Shown here: positions 13,965-37,935 of the stretch, one piece after another | Numbering within the stretch: position 1 is the stretch's first letter | Layout: each line of letters starts with the position of its first letter | DNA from: Marchantia polymorpha subsp. ruderalis | Taxonomy: Eukaryota > Streptophyta > Marchantiopsida > Marchantiales > Marchantiaceae | DNA: 64,000 nucleotides | Assembly: GCA_037833965.1 (NCBI GenBank) | Contig: AP031353.1 | Span: forward strand, 16,060,501 to 16,124,500 | Direction: 5' to 3' | Notes under the pieces: model-generated | Database searches by the model: none | Seen by the model: only the letters and a program-made list of their open reading frames with translations | What the model was told of the DNA's origin: nothing | Program-made: the position numbers and the translations under genes

Positions 13965-15305
13965 CTAAAATTATCACTCTATTCACATTATGAATTGCAA
14001 TTTTGAAAATATACATTCTTTGCAAGAAGTTGTATAGCAATAGTATTGAGTGGTGTGATCAAAACTATCATTTTGAATTATGAAGTCGTACGGCAACATG
14101 TATAATGGTGTGACTAAAAATATCATCATAATCACACTATGAATTGCAATTTTGAAATCAAATATTTTTTACAAGAAGTCGTATGGAAACACGAGTGACG
14201 ATGTGACTAAAATTATCATTATATTCACACTATGAATTGCAATTTTGAAATCAAATATTTTTTACAAGAAGTCGTATGGAAACACGAGTGACGATGTGAC
14301 TAAAATTATCATTATATTCACACTATGAATTGCAATTTTGAAATCAAATATTTTTTACAAGAAGTCGTATGGAAACACGAGTGACGATGTGACTAAAATT
14401 ATCATTATATTCACACTATGAATTTCAATTTTGAAATCAAATATTTTTTACAAGAAGTCCTATGGAAACACAAGTGACGATGTGATTAAAATTATCACTA
14501 TATTCACATTATGAATTGCAATTTTGAAATCAAATATTTTTTACAAGAAGTCCTATGGAAACACAAGTGACGATGTGATTAAAATTATCACTATATTCAC
14601 ATTATGAATTGCAATTTTGAAATCAAATATTTTTTACAAGAAGTCGTATGGAAACACAAATGACGATGTGCCTAAAACTATCACTGTATTCATGTTGAGA
14701 ATTGCAGTTTTAAAATCACACATTTTTTACAAAAAGTTGTATGGAAACATGAATGAAGATTAAAACTATCACTCTATTCACACTATGAATTGTAGTTTTG
14801 AAATCACACATTTTTTATATGAGATTTTATGGAAACATGAATTACGGTGGATTGGATTAAAGTGATGTTAGAAAATTTCACATTGTAAAATGAATTGTGT
14901 TGAATATATGCAATTTGTTCACATTATGAATTGTAGAAATTCCATAAGAACATGAATTAAGGCAAGTTGAAGAGACATCGGAGTAGTTCATTGTGTAAAA
15001 TGAATTGTGTTGGATACTTACAATCAGTTCACACTATGAATTGTAATTTTGAAATCACACATTTCTTACAAAAAATTCCATAAGAACACGAATGACGGTA
15101 GCTTGAAGTGACGTTGAAGGAGTTCATTGTGTAAAATGAATCGTGTTTGATACATGCAATCTATTCACACTATGAATTGTAATTTTGAAATCACACATTT
15201 TTTACAAGAATTTTCAAGTATAATGCATGCCGGTGGGTTGAAGAAACATTAAAGGACTTCATCATGTTGGATACTTGCGATCTATTCACACTATGATTGT
15301 AGTAT
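13965..15305. repeat. Tandem satellite: 93-bp units grading into ~138-bp units
   Basis: The anchor word GAATTGCAAT (or a close variant) recurs at 14141, 14234, 14327, 14420, 14513, 14606 and 14699, at exactly 93-bp spacing. Central units are nearly identical: shared bases include CACTATGAATTGCAATTTTG, the tract TATTTTTTACAAGAAGTC and a GTGACGATGTG segment. Downstream the spacing lengthens (anchors near 14787, 14928, 15038 and 15174) because units carry an extra roughly 45-bp segment containing AAATGAATTGTGTTGGATAC. The 93-bp unit therefore looks like a deleted, locally amplified form of the longer unit. Diverged copies start near 13,990. The repeats abut, so there are no unique spacers and this is not a CRISPR. 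Confidence 0.9.
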
Positions 15306-16750
15306 TAAAAGACTAAGGACCAAACCACACGAATGGCACTGGTAGTGAATCTCGCTGGTGATTGACAAGCTAGCTTTCACTTTATTACAAGGAAGGGTTC
15401 GGCAATATAAAATATTAAAGTTGTTAAAGAAATAGATTGATGCAAAGTATCATACATTTCCCCCTTAGAACATTGTTTTTCCGGGATCAATAGACTTCAC
15501 TTGTATTTTTGCGTCTTTTCACGTTACTTTTTTAGTAATTTTATCCGAATGCATTGCAATTCAACAAAGACAAATCTCCTTTTATTATGTATTCATAAAA
15601 AACTTTGCTTTATGACATCATGCATCACGCGTCCGCTTTCAACCCTCTAGCTAGGGGTTCAAATTCAATGCGCATGAAAGTATCATTCATATTTGAACTT
15701 CTTTTGGAAGTTTTGCTCATTCGAGTGTTGAAATGACATTTCTTTTTCCATAGTCTTTTGTGCATTTCCTCACGAGAATGAAATTTTCACCTGCAAATCA
15801 TAACACTCACAACGCCCCGCGGAACTCTGTATTGATTTTCAAAAACACGGATTGCTTGAAAATGATGCAATGTAGTCAAAAACGATCAAAAAAACAATAA
15901 ATTGTCAGTAGAAAACTTGAAATTATTTAACTTAACGACGTGAAGAAGAAAGCAGATGCTGTGAATACAAATGAGCACTGGAAAGATCATTGGTCATCCA
16001 ATTGATCACGATACGAGGAGAAATTCATAGTACTTTTTGAGCACTGTCTAAGCAAGGTGAGTTCATATTTGCTTCTTTTTTTTATTTGACAGATCCATCA
16101 ACATAACTATGACGAATCTCTGTATTATGTCAACATTCTCATCCTGACACATGGTTGATAAGATTATTTGTCTCTGACGAACGAATAAATAGTACGTATA
16201 GGCCGAAATCATGTGTACCTTTGATGAGTATGGAAGAAAAGATAACGACAAGTGAGGAACTAGACAAATCAAAATGATATTGTAGACACAAGAGAAGTTT
16301 ATACAATTAACACGCTTCACACTTATTGATAACAATTGGCTTCATCACGTTGGTTGTTATTGATAAGAGAAAGCCAACTTCTAACTCTCTTTTAATTCTA
16401 CCGTTCATTCTCGTAAGATTGATGGTTATTTTTTGATTTATAGTATAAGTTTGAGTGACTAGTTTTCATCTGTAGAATGACTGCATAACTTTTGATGATG
16501 TTTTTGCGACATTGCCCTTCACGTCCTTGACCGTAGAAGCCTCGTAGTCCGTTATATAAAATGACTTGTCTTGCAGATTATGTATTAAAAAAAGCATAAA
16601 TAGTTAGAGCAACATTCAAGGAATGTGGCTAAATATTTATATAGAAAATGCAATTAAATAGCGAGGCAAATGGCTAGTTTATTTTTGAGTATTAGACATT
16701 TTTCTCCCAACACTATTGGTCAACTACCCTTGAGCATTACAGATGTTCGT
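15306..16750. other. Intergenic sequence, probable repeat debris
   Basis: No convincing gene is present. The segment around 15,450-15,900 (CATTTCCCCCTTAG near 15,465, CGCCCCGCGGAAC near 15,814) looks like retroelement or LTR debris, but no coding domain is attached. The 90-residue open frame at 16063-16335 (minus) is unrecognised and probably spurious. Confidence 0.4.
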
Positions 16751-17582
16751 TCAGTGCACATATGAGTGGAACTTTGAACAAAGTTCTAGTTGTATTCCTT
16801 GCGAGTAAGTTCGTTTTTGTGACCTCTGAAGGGATGACAAAGAGCCGCATGGGCAGGGCTCATCTCCACCAAAAGCATAAGACACAAGCTTTCTAACTTC
16901 GCAAAATTGGCCAATCGCAATTCTTTCCCATAGATCAGTGTCATGCATGGAGTCAATCTATACTATGTCAAAATTCCAGTATATGCAGTTGTGAGATACA
17001 ACATCATGTAGTAGTATAGAGTGAAATCTCGTACGATTGTAATAATCGGCCCCATGTAGCCTAGGTGCCACGATTGGTTAGTGAAAATCATCTACCGCAC
17101 CAACCACATACGATATTCCATGAATATTTTCAAATTTGCTTGTATAATTTTTGTCAATAGTGATGATGGAGGGTCATCGAATGTACTTTTTGAGAAAGAG
17201 CAATTTTAAAGCATAAGTGAACTAGTTGACAACATGTTGACTTGTTGACAGATCAACATTATATAAATCCGTTATGCTCTCGATGGAGTTACTTGTGATT
17301 AATCTTGAGATGAAAACCGCCACCTTCACTTGAACTCATACATTGGACCGCATGTTGGTATCTTGTATGTACAATGAAGGGGCGAGGATGGTGCACAAGA
17401 ACTCAAATGTGGAAACACTCATCCGCATGTGACTGCTGAACTCTCTTGCATTGAATGACCCAAGCAAATTTTGATCAAAGAACCCGAGTTGCTCCAGCTT
17501 TTTATCATCGATCGATGAATGTTGAGACATAGTCACACTCCCTAGTATGAATCTCTGCACCATAATCAATATGCAACACATT
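16751..17582 (-). pseudogene. PIF/Harbinger (HARBI1-like) transposase relic
   Basis: One minus-strand reading frame runs through the whole interval and is broken only by about five in-frame stops, with no frameshift seen. The order of motifs fits plant PIF/Harbinger transposases. An N-terminal part contains RMSVSTFEFLCTILAP followed by QDTNMR. A helix-rich part follows, with SITDLYNVDLSTSQHVVN. The catalytic region has VVGAVDDFH (family VVGAIDGTHIPI, first Asp), ADYYNRTRFHSI (family YYNRKHFHSI) and IDSMHDTDLW (family GSVHDARVL, second Asp). The third catalytic residue and the C-terminus are missing or unrecognisable. Several stops fall where the family has Trp (for example R-stop-PS for RWPS), as expected from G-to-A decay at methylated sites. 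It is non-functional as read. No MYB-like second ORF was found nearby. Confidence 0.8.
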
Positions 17583-17770
17583 TGTTGGCAAAAGCCACAT
17601 CAAAATGATACATTCATCTCTATTAAGACATTTTTCCTTTGCAAAACAATGTGAATTGCAATAAAAAAAGTAAAATGAGACGGTGGACATCATTATCCAT
17701 TGTGGTAGTCTATGCTAAGAAAGTGAAGATTGCAAACTTCGATGAAAACCACATAAAATTGAGTTACTAG

Positions 17771-17910
17771 AGTTTAGGGTGAGAGAGTCTCCGTGTAGAA
17801 AAAGAAAGAGAATGTGCACTAAAGTTTAGGATGCTGGTATCTCCGTGTAAAAAAAGAAAGAGCACTGAAGTTTAGGGTGCTGGAGTCTCCATGTAGAAAG
17901 AGAAAAAAAA
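17771..17910. repeat. Three short direct repeats (~46-52 bp)
   Basis: The word AGTTTAGG begins at 17771, 17823 and 17869. Each copy is followed by a TCTCC(G/A)TGTA motif and an A/G-rich tail. Copies are imperfect. They lie just upstream (minus sense) of the Harbinger relic and could be its subterminal repeats. Confidence 0.7.
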
Positions 17911-18104
17911 TGATGCATGAAGAGTATTCTCTCTTTCTATACACTAGGTATTTATTGGCAGCTACTTTTCATTTCGAAAATGGCGGAATGAAAAGGACTT
18001 GTGGTAAAGTTTACTGATTATTTCAAGTTGGAAGAGTAGGTCTAAAAAACCAAGTTATCTTCTAGCCATGAAATTAATGCAGGTTGTCGGTCATGTGGCA
18101 GCGG

Positions 18105-18250
18105 TTTAAAACTATCACTCTATTCACACTATGAATTGCAATTTTGAAATCAAAAATAAAAAATCCCATGAGAACATGACTCACGGTGGATTGAAGGTAC
18201 ATTGGAAGAATTCATTATCTAAAATAAATCTTGTTGGATAGTTGCAAATG
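18105..18250. repeat. Isolated copy of the ~138-bp satellite unit
   Basis: The sequence CACTATGAATTGCAATTTTG recurs here, followed by AACATGACTCACGGTGGATTG and TTGTTGGATAGTTGC, in the same order as the long form of the array at 14.8-15.3 kb. It lies about 2.8 kb beyond the array on the other side of the Harbinger relic, in the same orientation. Confidence 0.8.
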
Positions 18251-18479
18251 TATGGGTTTTGCGAAGTACCAAGTAATCTTTTCCGTTTCAACCTCTGATT
18301 TCCGCTCGCATATGCCACGAAGCACACTTTCATTAAATATATGAACACTACAGTTTTATGTCTTTCTTTGGAAATTCTGGAGTGAGTGACGCGAAATTCT
18401 AAGACGCTTTCCAATGGGAGATGGTGGTTGTTCCAACAATTGCAGAATATCAAGTTTGCTGTCTACATCCACAGGTGTT

Positions 18480-19498
18480 AACCTCGCAATAGCGACGTTA
18501 ATTGAGGCTAGGTAGATAGTGAACATTGAAAACAGAACTCTGCAGGAACCGCATCCCTCAGGACAGGAACAGCGCTGTACCGCCGAGTACGCAAACTCCC
18601 GCCCAGAATTCCCCGCCATCGGGCGGCGGACGAGAGGCAGAACTACCGACGCGCTCCCGTCTCTTGTGACTTGGAAAACGGCCCGAAAGTACGGACTGCT
18701 CTTTGCTCGCTCTTTTGCATGGGAGTCCGAGTTCTGTGCACATTTGGAATCTGCAGTAGCGACTCCTGAATCGATCCCGTCTCGGTTTCAGATGTCGTAC
18801 AGCCTTTGCCCACTGTACGTGGTAGTCGCGAGCTCGGGCTTGGGCGGGCAGCCGGCGCGTTCAGACATTTCGAAGGCATTTCGAAAAAGCCCCCAGGGCC
18901 TGTGAGCGCAGCAGCAGCAAGTGTGGACGCATTCTTCTGCAGATGATGGTCCTTTTTCTTGGAGGTCATTGTTCGGAGATTCAAAGCCATGTGCCAGCGT
19001 GAGGTAGGCAGAATACTTTCCGTAGACGCATACCATCGGTAAACCCTATTCAATTCAGTGCGGGAGACGTATCTGTCCTTCAGGTCTGTTGCTTTGTGTG
19101 TGTCTGCTCGGCTAGCTGCTGAACGTGTGCAGCTTGTAGACGTCGGAATGTCCTGCAAGAAATACTTTCGGAGGTGGTGAGGCGGAATTTTCGTCCGAAG
19201 TAGGCCGTCTGTTTTTCCTTTTTGTTCGTGTTTGGGGGAGTTTTCAGAGGCCTGTTGCAGCTTTTGGATTTCGAGATTTTCAATATACATTTTGCTTACT
19301 CTTCTAGGTTCTCGAATTTTGGAAAACTTTGTTTTTGAAGGATATGACAACTGCTGAGTGTTGACACTCAAGTTGCGCAATTGTTTCCAGCGGATGAGCA
19401 ATTTGTCGGGCCAATTGCTTCGGAGCCCGAGGACGCTGTCTCTATTTTAGAAGGTACAGACTCTTGGCGCATTTGGTAAAGGGATTGTCGTGAGTAGA
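18480..19498 (+). promoter_or_regulatory. Presumed promoter and 5' leader of the ISWI gene
   Basis: Composition returns to moderate GC in unique sequence immediately upstream of the ISWI start. Several open frames overlap on the minus strand (for example 18643-19401) but carry no recognisable domain and lie in likely promoter or leader DNA. An in-frame TAG at 19448-19450 closes the ISWI frame upstream. No core promoter element could be fixed. Confidence 0.35.
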
Positions 19499-32295
<12,797 letters not shown>

Positions 32296-32619
32296 GTCAC
32301 GTCTGTCTCCTGCCAGGCATCTGCAGTAGATTGCGATCCACTTGTATCCCAGCTCATCGTGGATCACATCGAGTCACGACGATTGTTTTCTAGTTCGTCA
32401 CAGTTGGGTGGGTTGTGACAAAGAACACTCCGAAGTTGAACCAGGTTCCCATGTAACCTTCGATGAGCAAACAGTCCACGAGGTGAACAGATCTAAAACA
32501 GGTACTAGTGTAGAGCGAAAATTTTCCGAGGCACGTAGTCTTTGTAGATATTAGAGCTAGCACAAGGGTATCTTCTATCCAAGCCCTCAGACTTGAAGGG
32601 CTCCTCATTATTTATGTAC

Positions 32620-32625
32620 AATAAA
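32620..32625 (+). terminator. Candidate polyadenylation signal of the ISWI gene
   Basis: An AATAAA hexamer lies about 325 bp after the ISWI stop codon, in otherwise non-coding sequence. The position fits a 3' UTR of ordinary length. The cleavage site cannot be seen directly. Confidence 0.5.
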
Positions 32626-33841
32626 GAGCATTGTCGGAAACTGAACGATATTTTCCACCCTTTCTATCGATTTTGTATTCGCCTACACGACAGCATCTTT
32701 TTTTCGTCTCTCTAGGAAGCAGCTTTGTCCGCGTGGTCATTATACACGTGATTGGTTATCCGTTGCGATACTTGGTAGTATTGCATATCGTCCAGTAATA
32801 AGCGGAATGGGTTAGATCACCCGAGACATCTCGAAATAGGTCTTCAATTTAACCCGTCATCTGACATCGAGGTCGTTTGAGATGGACACGGGGAAATAGG
32901 AGGTGACCGAGGTTCGGGTTACCTGTCCATGTGCAGTAGAAATCCTTCTGGTGATTGGGGACCGCTCAAAGCAGTGACAGCTGAAGACTGCTGGATAGTT
33001 TACTTTGGGTAATGGGTTAAGTTGAGTGTCTGTTCTGTGAATGTCAGGTGACTGCATTGGTTGCCAACTCCGAATGATGTGGAATTTAAGGCTTTAACCG
33101 GAACTAACGTCTTGTGCATGCAACCATGGAATTGTGAGGAACAGACGAAGCCTTACCGCCACTGAGAAATTTCACGTTTAGGAAGCTGTTTGCTGGAACA
33201 GTTCGACAACGAGATAGAAACTCACCAGAGTCAAACGTAATCCAGCTTAACTGACGGTGTGGCTCCATGTTTGGCTCTTCAGATATTTATTTTATCATTT
33301 GGATCACATACCTCTTGGTAATACTCTTAGGTTGGGTGTCTGTTCCTTTGATCCATGATCCAGGTTTGATCAAGGTTTGTTCTTAGGTCAAGGTTTGTGG
33401 TCGAGGGTGACGGCTAACGCATTGGTCATGAATGTTTTTCCAAGTCACCGTGTGAGTCTTGTCGAACCCTAAACTCATGACTTCAGGTAACCTGCGTGAT
33501 TCTTTTGATCCACACTGCTCAGCGGTTCTTCAATCTCTCATGTTGATTTACTTTGACTTGGGTTTCAATTTCTTATTACTCATGTTGAGGACTTTTCTTT
33601 GGAAAGGTTTATATATTTCTAAAGGCTGGCACATCCAATGCTAGTACTGTAGTAAGCTCCCGAGTGCGTTCACCTTTCTGTTTCAAAATTGTAAAATATT
33701 CTAGCTACTAAATCCATTTGCCACTTAAGGTATGTCGATTATTTGTTTGTTTCATGCATAACTATCATATGATGAGTTTCATCTATTCCATATTTATTTA
33801 GCATAATACATTTACAAAATTTTTAGTTTAATATTGCTTTG
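32626..33841. other. Intergenic sequence downstream of ISWI, no feature seen
   Basis: The composition is that of ordinary unique sequence and the open frames are short. A short direct repeat of CAAGGTTTG is visible near 33,370-33,395. No gene or RNA is recognised. Confidence 0.4.
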
Positions 33842-33851
33842 TAATCTTTAT

Positions 33852-34535
33852 GAGAGATTTGCTTGATGGGATCCCTGTGGAAAGAAATTTGCTTGATGGG
33901 ACCCTTCAGGTTTCATTTTACCCAATGGGACCCCATGAACGATGCACCGTCACTCATGTTCTAATAGCAACTAGAGAGAGTGCAACGAGTCCACCGCACC
34001 GCAGACAGAGTGGACTTCGCACTCCATCACACTCATTTGTTTTTATGTTGTCATTTTGTATCCGGCCAGTCTCCAAGGAGACGAGCAAAGAAATGTTCAT
34101 CCGGAGTTTATTTGTTCGTCACAAATGGGTGATCGTGAGACTTGAGCAGAGTTACGTAAGGAGTGTGCAGGTGGGAGGCAACAGAGAAATCCGCGAATCT
34201 TTGCGGTGGGAAGAATTGAAACACAATAAATTGTATTTAGAGCAAAATCGATCTTTGTCCCCGTGATAATACACCAGAAATTATAATCAAGGATTGATCT
34301 CTGATAGTAATTCCCGCATTGAAACTAGTAGTAATCGTAGTTACAAGAACTATGTCTGACGGTGTGTCGTCGGACATAGTTCTTGTAATTATGTAATTCT
34401 GATTGTAATTACCCGATGGGACCCCAATTGAGTTAATTTAGTTTTACTCGATTGGGATCCCATCGGTTAAAACTAAATCTGAGGGCTCTCATCAAGCAAA
34501 TTACTTTCCGCAGGGTCCAATCAAACAAATTTCTC
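33852..34535. mobile_element. Mutator-like MITE, 684 bp, with 10-bp target-site duplication
   Basis: The ends are terminal inverted repeats of about 80-85 bp at roughly 80% identity. The left end starts GAGAGATTTGCTTGATGGGA; the right end, read inward on the minus strand, starts GAGAAATTTGTTTGATTGGA. Both then share GGAAAG, AATTTGCTTGATG and later CGATGGGA-type blocks. The element is flanked on both sides by the exact 10-mer TAATCTTTAT (33842-33851 and 34536-34545). A duplication of 9-11 bp with long inverted repeats beginning GAGA is typical of Mutator-like elements. No transposase is encoded, so it is non-autonomous. A second internal inverted repeat lies at 34411-34432 and 34447-34467. Confidence 0.85.
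34341..34388. repeat. 21-bp-arm hairpin inside the MITE
   Basis: The arms at 34341-34361 and 34368-34388 match at 20 of 21 positions around the 6-nt loop GTGTGT. Arm core: TTACAAGAACTATGTC. It lies off-centre, near the right end of the element. Confidence 0.85.
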
Positions 34536-34818
34536 TAATCTTTATAGAATCGATTGGTTTGTTTTCAATCTTGCCATGTTTTTTGTTATTAAATATTTTG
34601 CATTTCGTTGAAAATGACTCCCTTGCAACATCTTGCATTACAAAGTTGTATAGTCATATTTATGGGAGAATCATTTGAAAACGATTTCATGGGAGAGTTG
34701 ATTACAATATATACACTCGCTGAAGTCCACAACTTGATCTGGTAAGTTTGTTGCCGACCTAAGGAATATTAGGGGCATCCCATATAATAGTAAAGTTAAA
34801 TACACTAGAAACACAATT

Positions 34819-36362
34819 TTGAGTTTATTTGCAATCATGAACGTACGTGTGTTGAAACTCAAAAACCAGGATCAACATCTGAATGACAGTCAAAGAATAG
34901 GATTTATCGTTGTCTTGGAACAATCCAAACCGTCGACTAATCGAAGCATTGCTCTCCAATACGGTGTCGACAAGAAGGTTATTCAAGAATTGAAAGCAAG
35001 CAAAGATGAGATTCGCGAATGAGTCCAGAGGGTTGGCCATGCCACTCATGAATCCACACTTTGCGTTTCTCATTCATTGTTTCCTAACCTTGAGAAACTA
35101 CTGTACGAATGGATTGATGTTGGATGCCAAATGTCGCTTGTTTTGCCGCACAGTCTCATTTGCCACAAAGCAAAACAAATTGTCAAGGCTATGGAGATAG
35201 ATGATGATAAATTCAAGGCTTCCTTGGGATGGTTTTTGAGATTCTTTCATCGGTTTGGTTTAAGCAGCATAAACTTGTCTGGTGAAGTTGATGAGGTTGA
35301 CAAAAATATTCATGAAACTCTATGAGCTTTGGATGAGTTATGTGCAATTATCAACCAGTATGATCCAACTTGCATGTACAATATGGACAAAACTGGATTG
35401 TTCTTTTGACTTGTTCCAAGTTACATCGTCTTGATGCCAAATGAAGATGCGTCAACAGTCCGAGGCAAGAAAAAAAACAAAAGACCGCATGACACTTGTG
35501 GTTTGTTGCAACGCCACAGGGACTGAACGAGTTCCAATCACCATGATTGGTAAAACGAAGGAGCCCGCACGTATTTCAGGCAACATCTGGTCAATTCTGC
35601 CCAATTTCGTATTTTCAGCAAAAGAACGCATGGATTGACATGCCGACGTTCAACAAGTGATTCGATGAAGTTTTGAGCCATATGTTCGCAAAAGTACTGG
35701 TCACAAGGTTCTCTTAATACTTGATAACGCTCCTGCTAACTCATTTGCATGATGAATGAGCAAGAGCAGTACAAAGAAATGATAGCCTGTGACAATAATC
35801 CACAAAGTTTGAAGTATTAACTGGCAATAGCTGCATAGAAGTTGAAGCGGGGCGATGCATGGGTGTTTTATGCACATACTCCACATTTGTTGGATGCTGC
35901 AAACTTAAGTAACATTGCCTGGAACAAAATTTCCGCTCAGAGTTTGAGAAACTACTTAAAAAAGGCAGATATTATTTATGCATTTCAAAATGTTGATCTT
36001 GGCAACAAAAATAACAAACTGTGGACGAAATTGCTAGTTTGCTCAGCAATTGTGATCTCTTGAGTGACAATCGCGATATCAACATTTGGGGTGAGATTGA
36101 ACAATGTCTGATCGATGACAACGATGACTAAGAGCTGTTCAAAAACACTCTTCTTGAAGAGATCGAACAAGCAATGGATGCAATCTTTGTTCAAGAGCTT
36201 GTCATCGAATCCGAAAACGATGAAGCCGAACCAACCTCGGCTCACTATGATATTGATCAGCGCGATGTTATCCTTCAGTCTTTAGAGAGTGCAATCAGCT
36301 CCAACGTCAATATGAGTGAGCTGAAATCTTTGCAATATTTGTCATCAGACCATATAAATTAA
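34819..36362 (+). pseudogene. pogo/Tigger-type (Tc1/mariner superfamily, DDE_1) transposase relic 1
   Basis: Fragments appear in family order on the plus strand. An N-terminal helix-turn-helix (SIALQYGVDKKVIQELK) at 34.8-35.0 kb is followed by the CENP-B-like second DNA-binding domain (LYEWIDVG, then FKASLGWFLRFFHRFGLS) at 35.1-35.3 kb. The catalytic part follows: NMDKTGLF at 35380-35400 (family NMDETGLF), a basic stretch near 35.46 kb and ILDNAPA near 35,714-35,736 (family LLDNAPAH). A C-terminal segment has AWNKISAQSLRNYLKKADII near 35.92 kb, as in pogo transposases. Stops and frame changes interrupt it in at least four places, so it is dead. The second catalytic motif has Lys where the family usually has Glu. 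Termini and TA duplication were not fixed. Confidence 0.82.
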
Positions 36363-36663
36363 GCCAAGGCGACACTATTTACCCTCCGCAGCATTTTACA
36401 AACCGGCCTATTCGCGATAGTTTGGGATCGAATTGAAAATAGCCGCCAAATGACTCTATTTGATTTTCTATAAAATACACTCTTGAAAATATTGATCAAG
36501 GAATTTTGCGTTATGAAATGCGGACTTAATTGGGATGCGAACTTAAGTGAGGAAATGGTAAATGGTAATAGATCAAGCCCTGGAGACCCAAAGGGTCAAA
36601 AGGCTGAAAAAAACAATACAAGCGACAGTCACAAACAAGGAAAAAGACCTTAAAGGCCAATCC

Positions 36664-37935
36664 CTAGCTAGTGCCAAGAGCACTAGAACGATAACTAATA
36701 ATGTGCATAATATAACAACCTAAATCAAAAGGAACCAACTGTAACAAAGAATAAAAATTCTCTACATCTATATTATGAGTCACTCTAATCTCTGTATATC
36801 TAGTACAAGTAAGAAATACATGCTCTTCATCCTCAACTTCTCTTCCATCACATAGCATACAAATACGTTCACTCCTATCAATATTAAGCCAACGTCCTTC
36901 TTCAATTCCAAGCCTATGAGATCCAGTTCTATGCCTAGCAAAAATATGACGTAAGGATGTAGAGATTCCTGCAAGTAGGTAATTCTGTTCACAATAAACA
37001 AGCATAGGATTCACATGAAATTGATAAAAATGCATCTTGGTGCCGCGCTTGCTCCAAATAATGTTCAGAAACTCCTCCTTTAGACGTTCACGTAGTGCTA
37101 TAGGTTGTAGGTCCCAATCGCATTCCGTCACATTTCACCTCAAAGACCAAGTTATCACATCCGCTAACCATCCTTTGGCACGTGTGGCACTCAAAGCTTG
37201 AGGAGTAAGGCGAGAAGCATCAAGAGATCTCACTCTTCTGATGTAAGTGATGGTCAAGTATAGAGCTTTAGCCTCTAGAGGTAAACAACCTGTTTCCGCA
37301 AGAAGAATATCATATGAGGTTTGGTTTCTCACACCCAATTCTTCTTGTAGAAATATCTTCTGCACCCTCTCCACACGCTCCCAACCTGTCTTCTTACAAC
37401 CAGGATCCCACACTTGAGTTCCATACAATACTACTGGCAACACTAAGCTTCTGAATAAAAATTTCCTAAGACTCCAAAACACAAGATGAGCCCTTCTACA
37501 CCGATTTAGCAATGAATATAGAGCTTTGTAACCATATTCTACTCTCTTTTGCACAGAAAGTGCCCAACTATAATCATTAGAAAAATCAATGCCTAGATAT
37601 TTATAACTCTTCACCTCTTCTAATTGTAGATCCTGGTAATGGAAGTAAAACTTGGATCTAGTGCCCACTATCATGACTTTGGACTTCTTTATATTTACCT
37701 CCATCTGATTCTGGGTACAAAAGCTAGCCAAAGTGTATAGGTGTTTCTGTAAACTAATTGCATCACGTGCTAGTAATATGATATCATCTGCATACAAGAG
37801 AGCTTTGATAACAAAGTTTCCAAGCTTGACACCTTCACTATCACATGCCTCCAACCACTCTTCGATATCATCTATAAAAACTTTAAATAGAGTAGGAGAG
37901 AGAGTACAACCTTGAATCACTCCAATGGTACTCAA
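36664..37935 (-). pseudogene. 5'-truncated LINE (non-LTR retrotransposon) reverse transcriptase, one in-frame stop
   Basis: The minus frame from 37935 begins inside the reverse transcriptase palm with GVIQGCTLSPTLFKVFIDDI. It then has the catalytic box ALLYADDIILLA (YADD codons at 37783-37794) and the thumb motif SYKYLGIDFS. A single TGA at 37132-37134 interrupts it, and the same frame continues to 36664. That second part carries the C-terminal zinc-knuckle-like segment RTGSHRLG...CMLC...EHVFLTC seen in plant LINE ORF2 proteins. Endonuclease and early RT motifs are absent, so the copy is 5'-truncated, as is usual for LINEs. The minus-strand 3' flank near 36,550-36,580 contains repeated TTACCA-type words that may be the tail. 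Apart from truncation and the one stop it is well preserved, so it is probably a fairly recent insertion. Confidence 0.9.

Noticed and set aside
13965..15305. Regular repeats considered as a CRISPR array
   Set aside because: Units are 93 bp, abut directly with no unique spacers, and the DNA is plant nuclear.
15635..15690. tRNA-like B-box (GGTTCAAATTC) near a short stem
   Set aside because: No matching A-box, acceptor stem or anticodon arm could be folded; at best a SINE fragment.
18556..19401. Long minus-strand frame (252 codons from 19401) upstream of ISWI
   Set aside because: Low-complexity composition, no domain, and it lies in the ISWI promoter and leader; chance is more likely.
33850..34266. 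138-codon plus frame in the Mutator-like MITE
   Set aside because: It starts in the terminal inverted repeat, has no transposase motif, and is probably chance.
37733..37915. Plus-strand frame opposite the LINE
   Set aside because: It is the antisense of the reverse transcriptase catalytic region.
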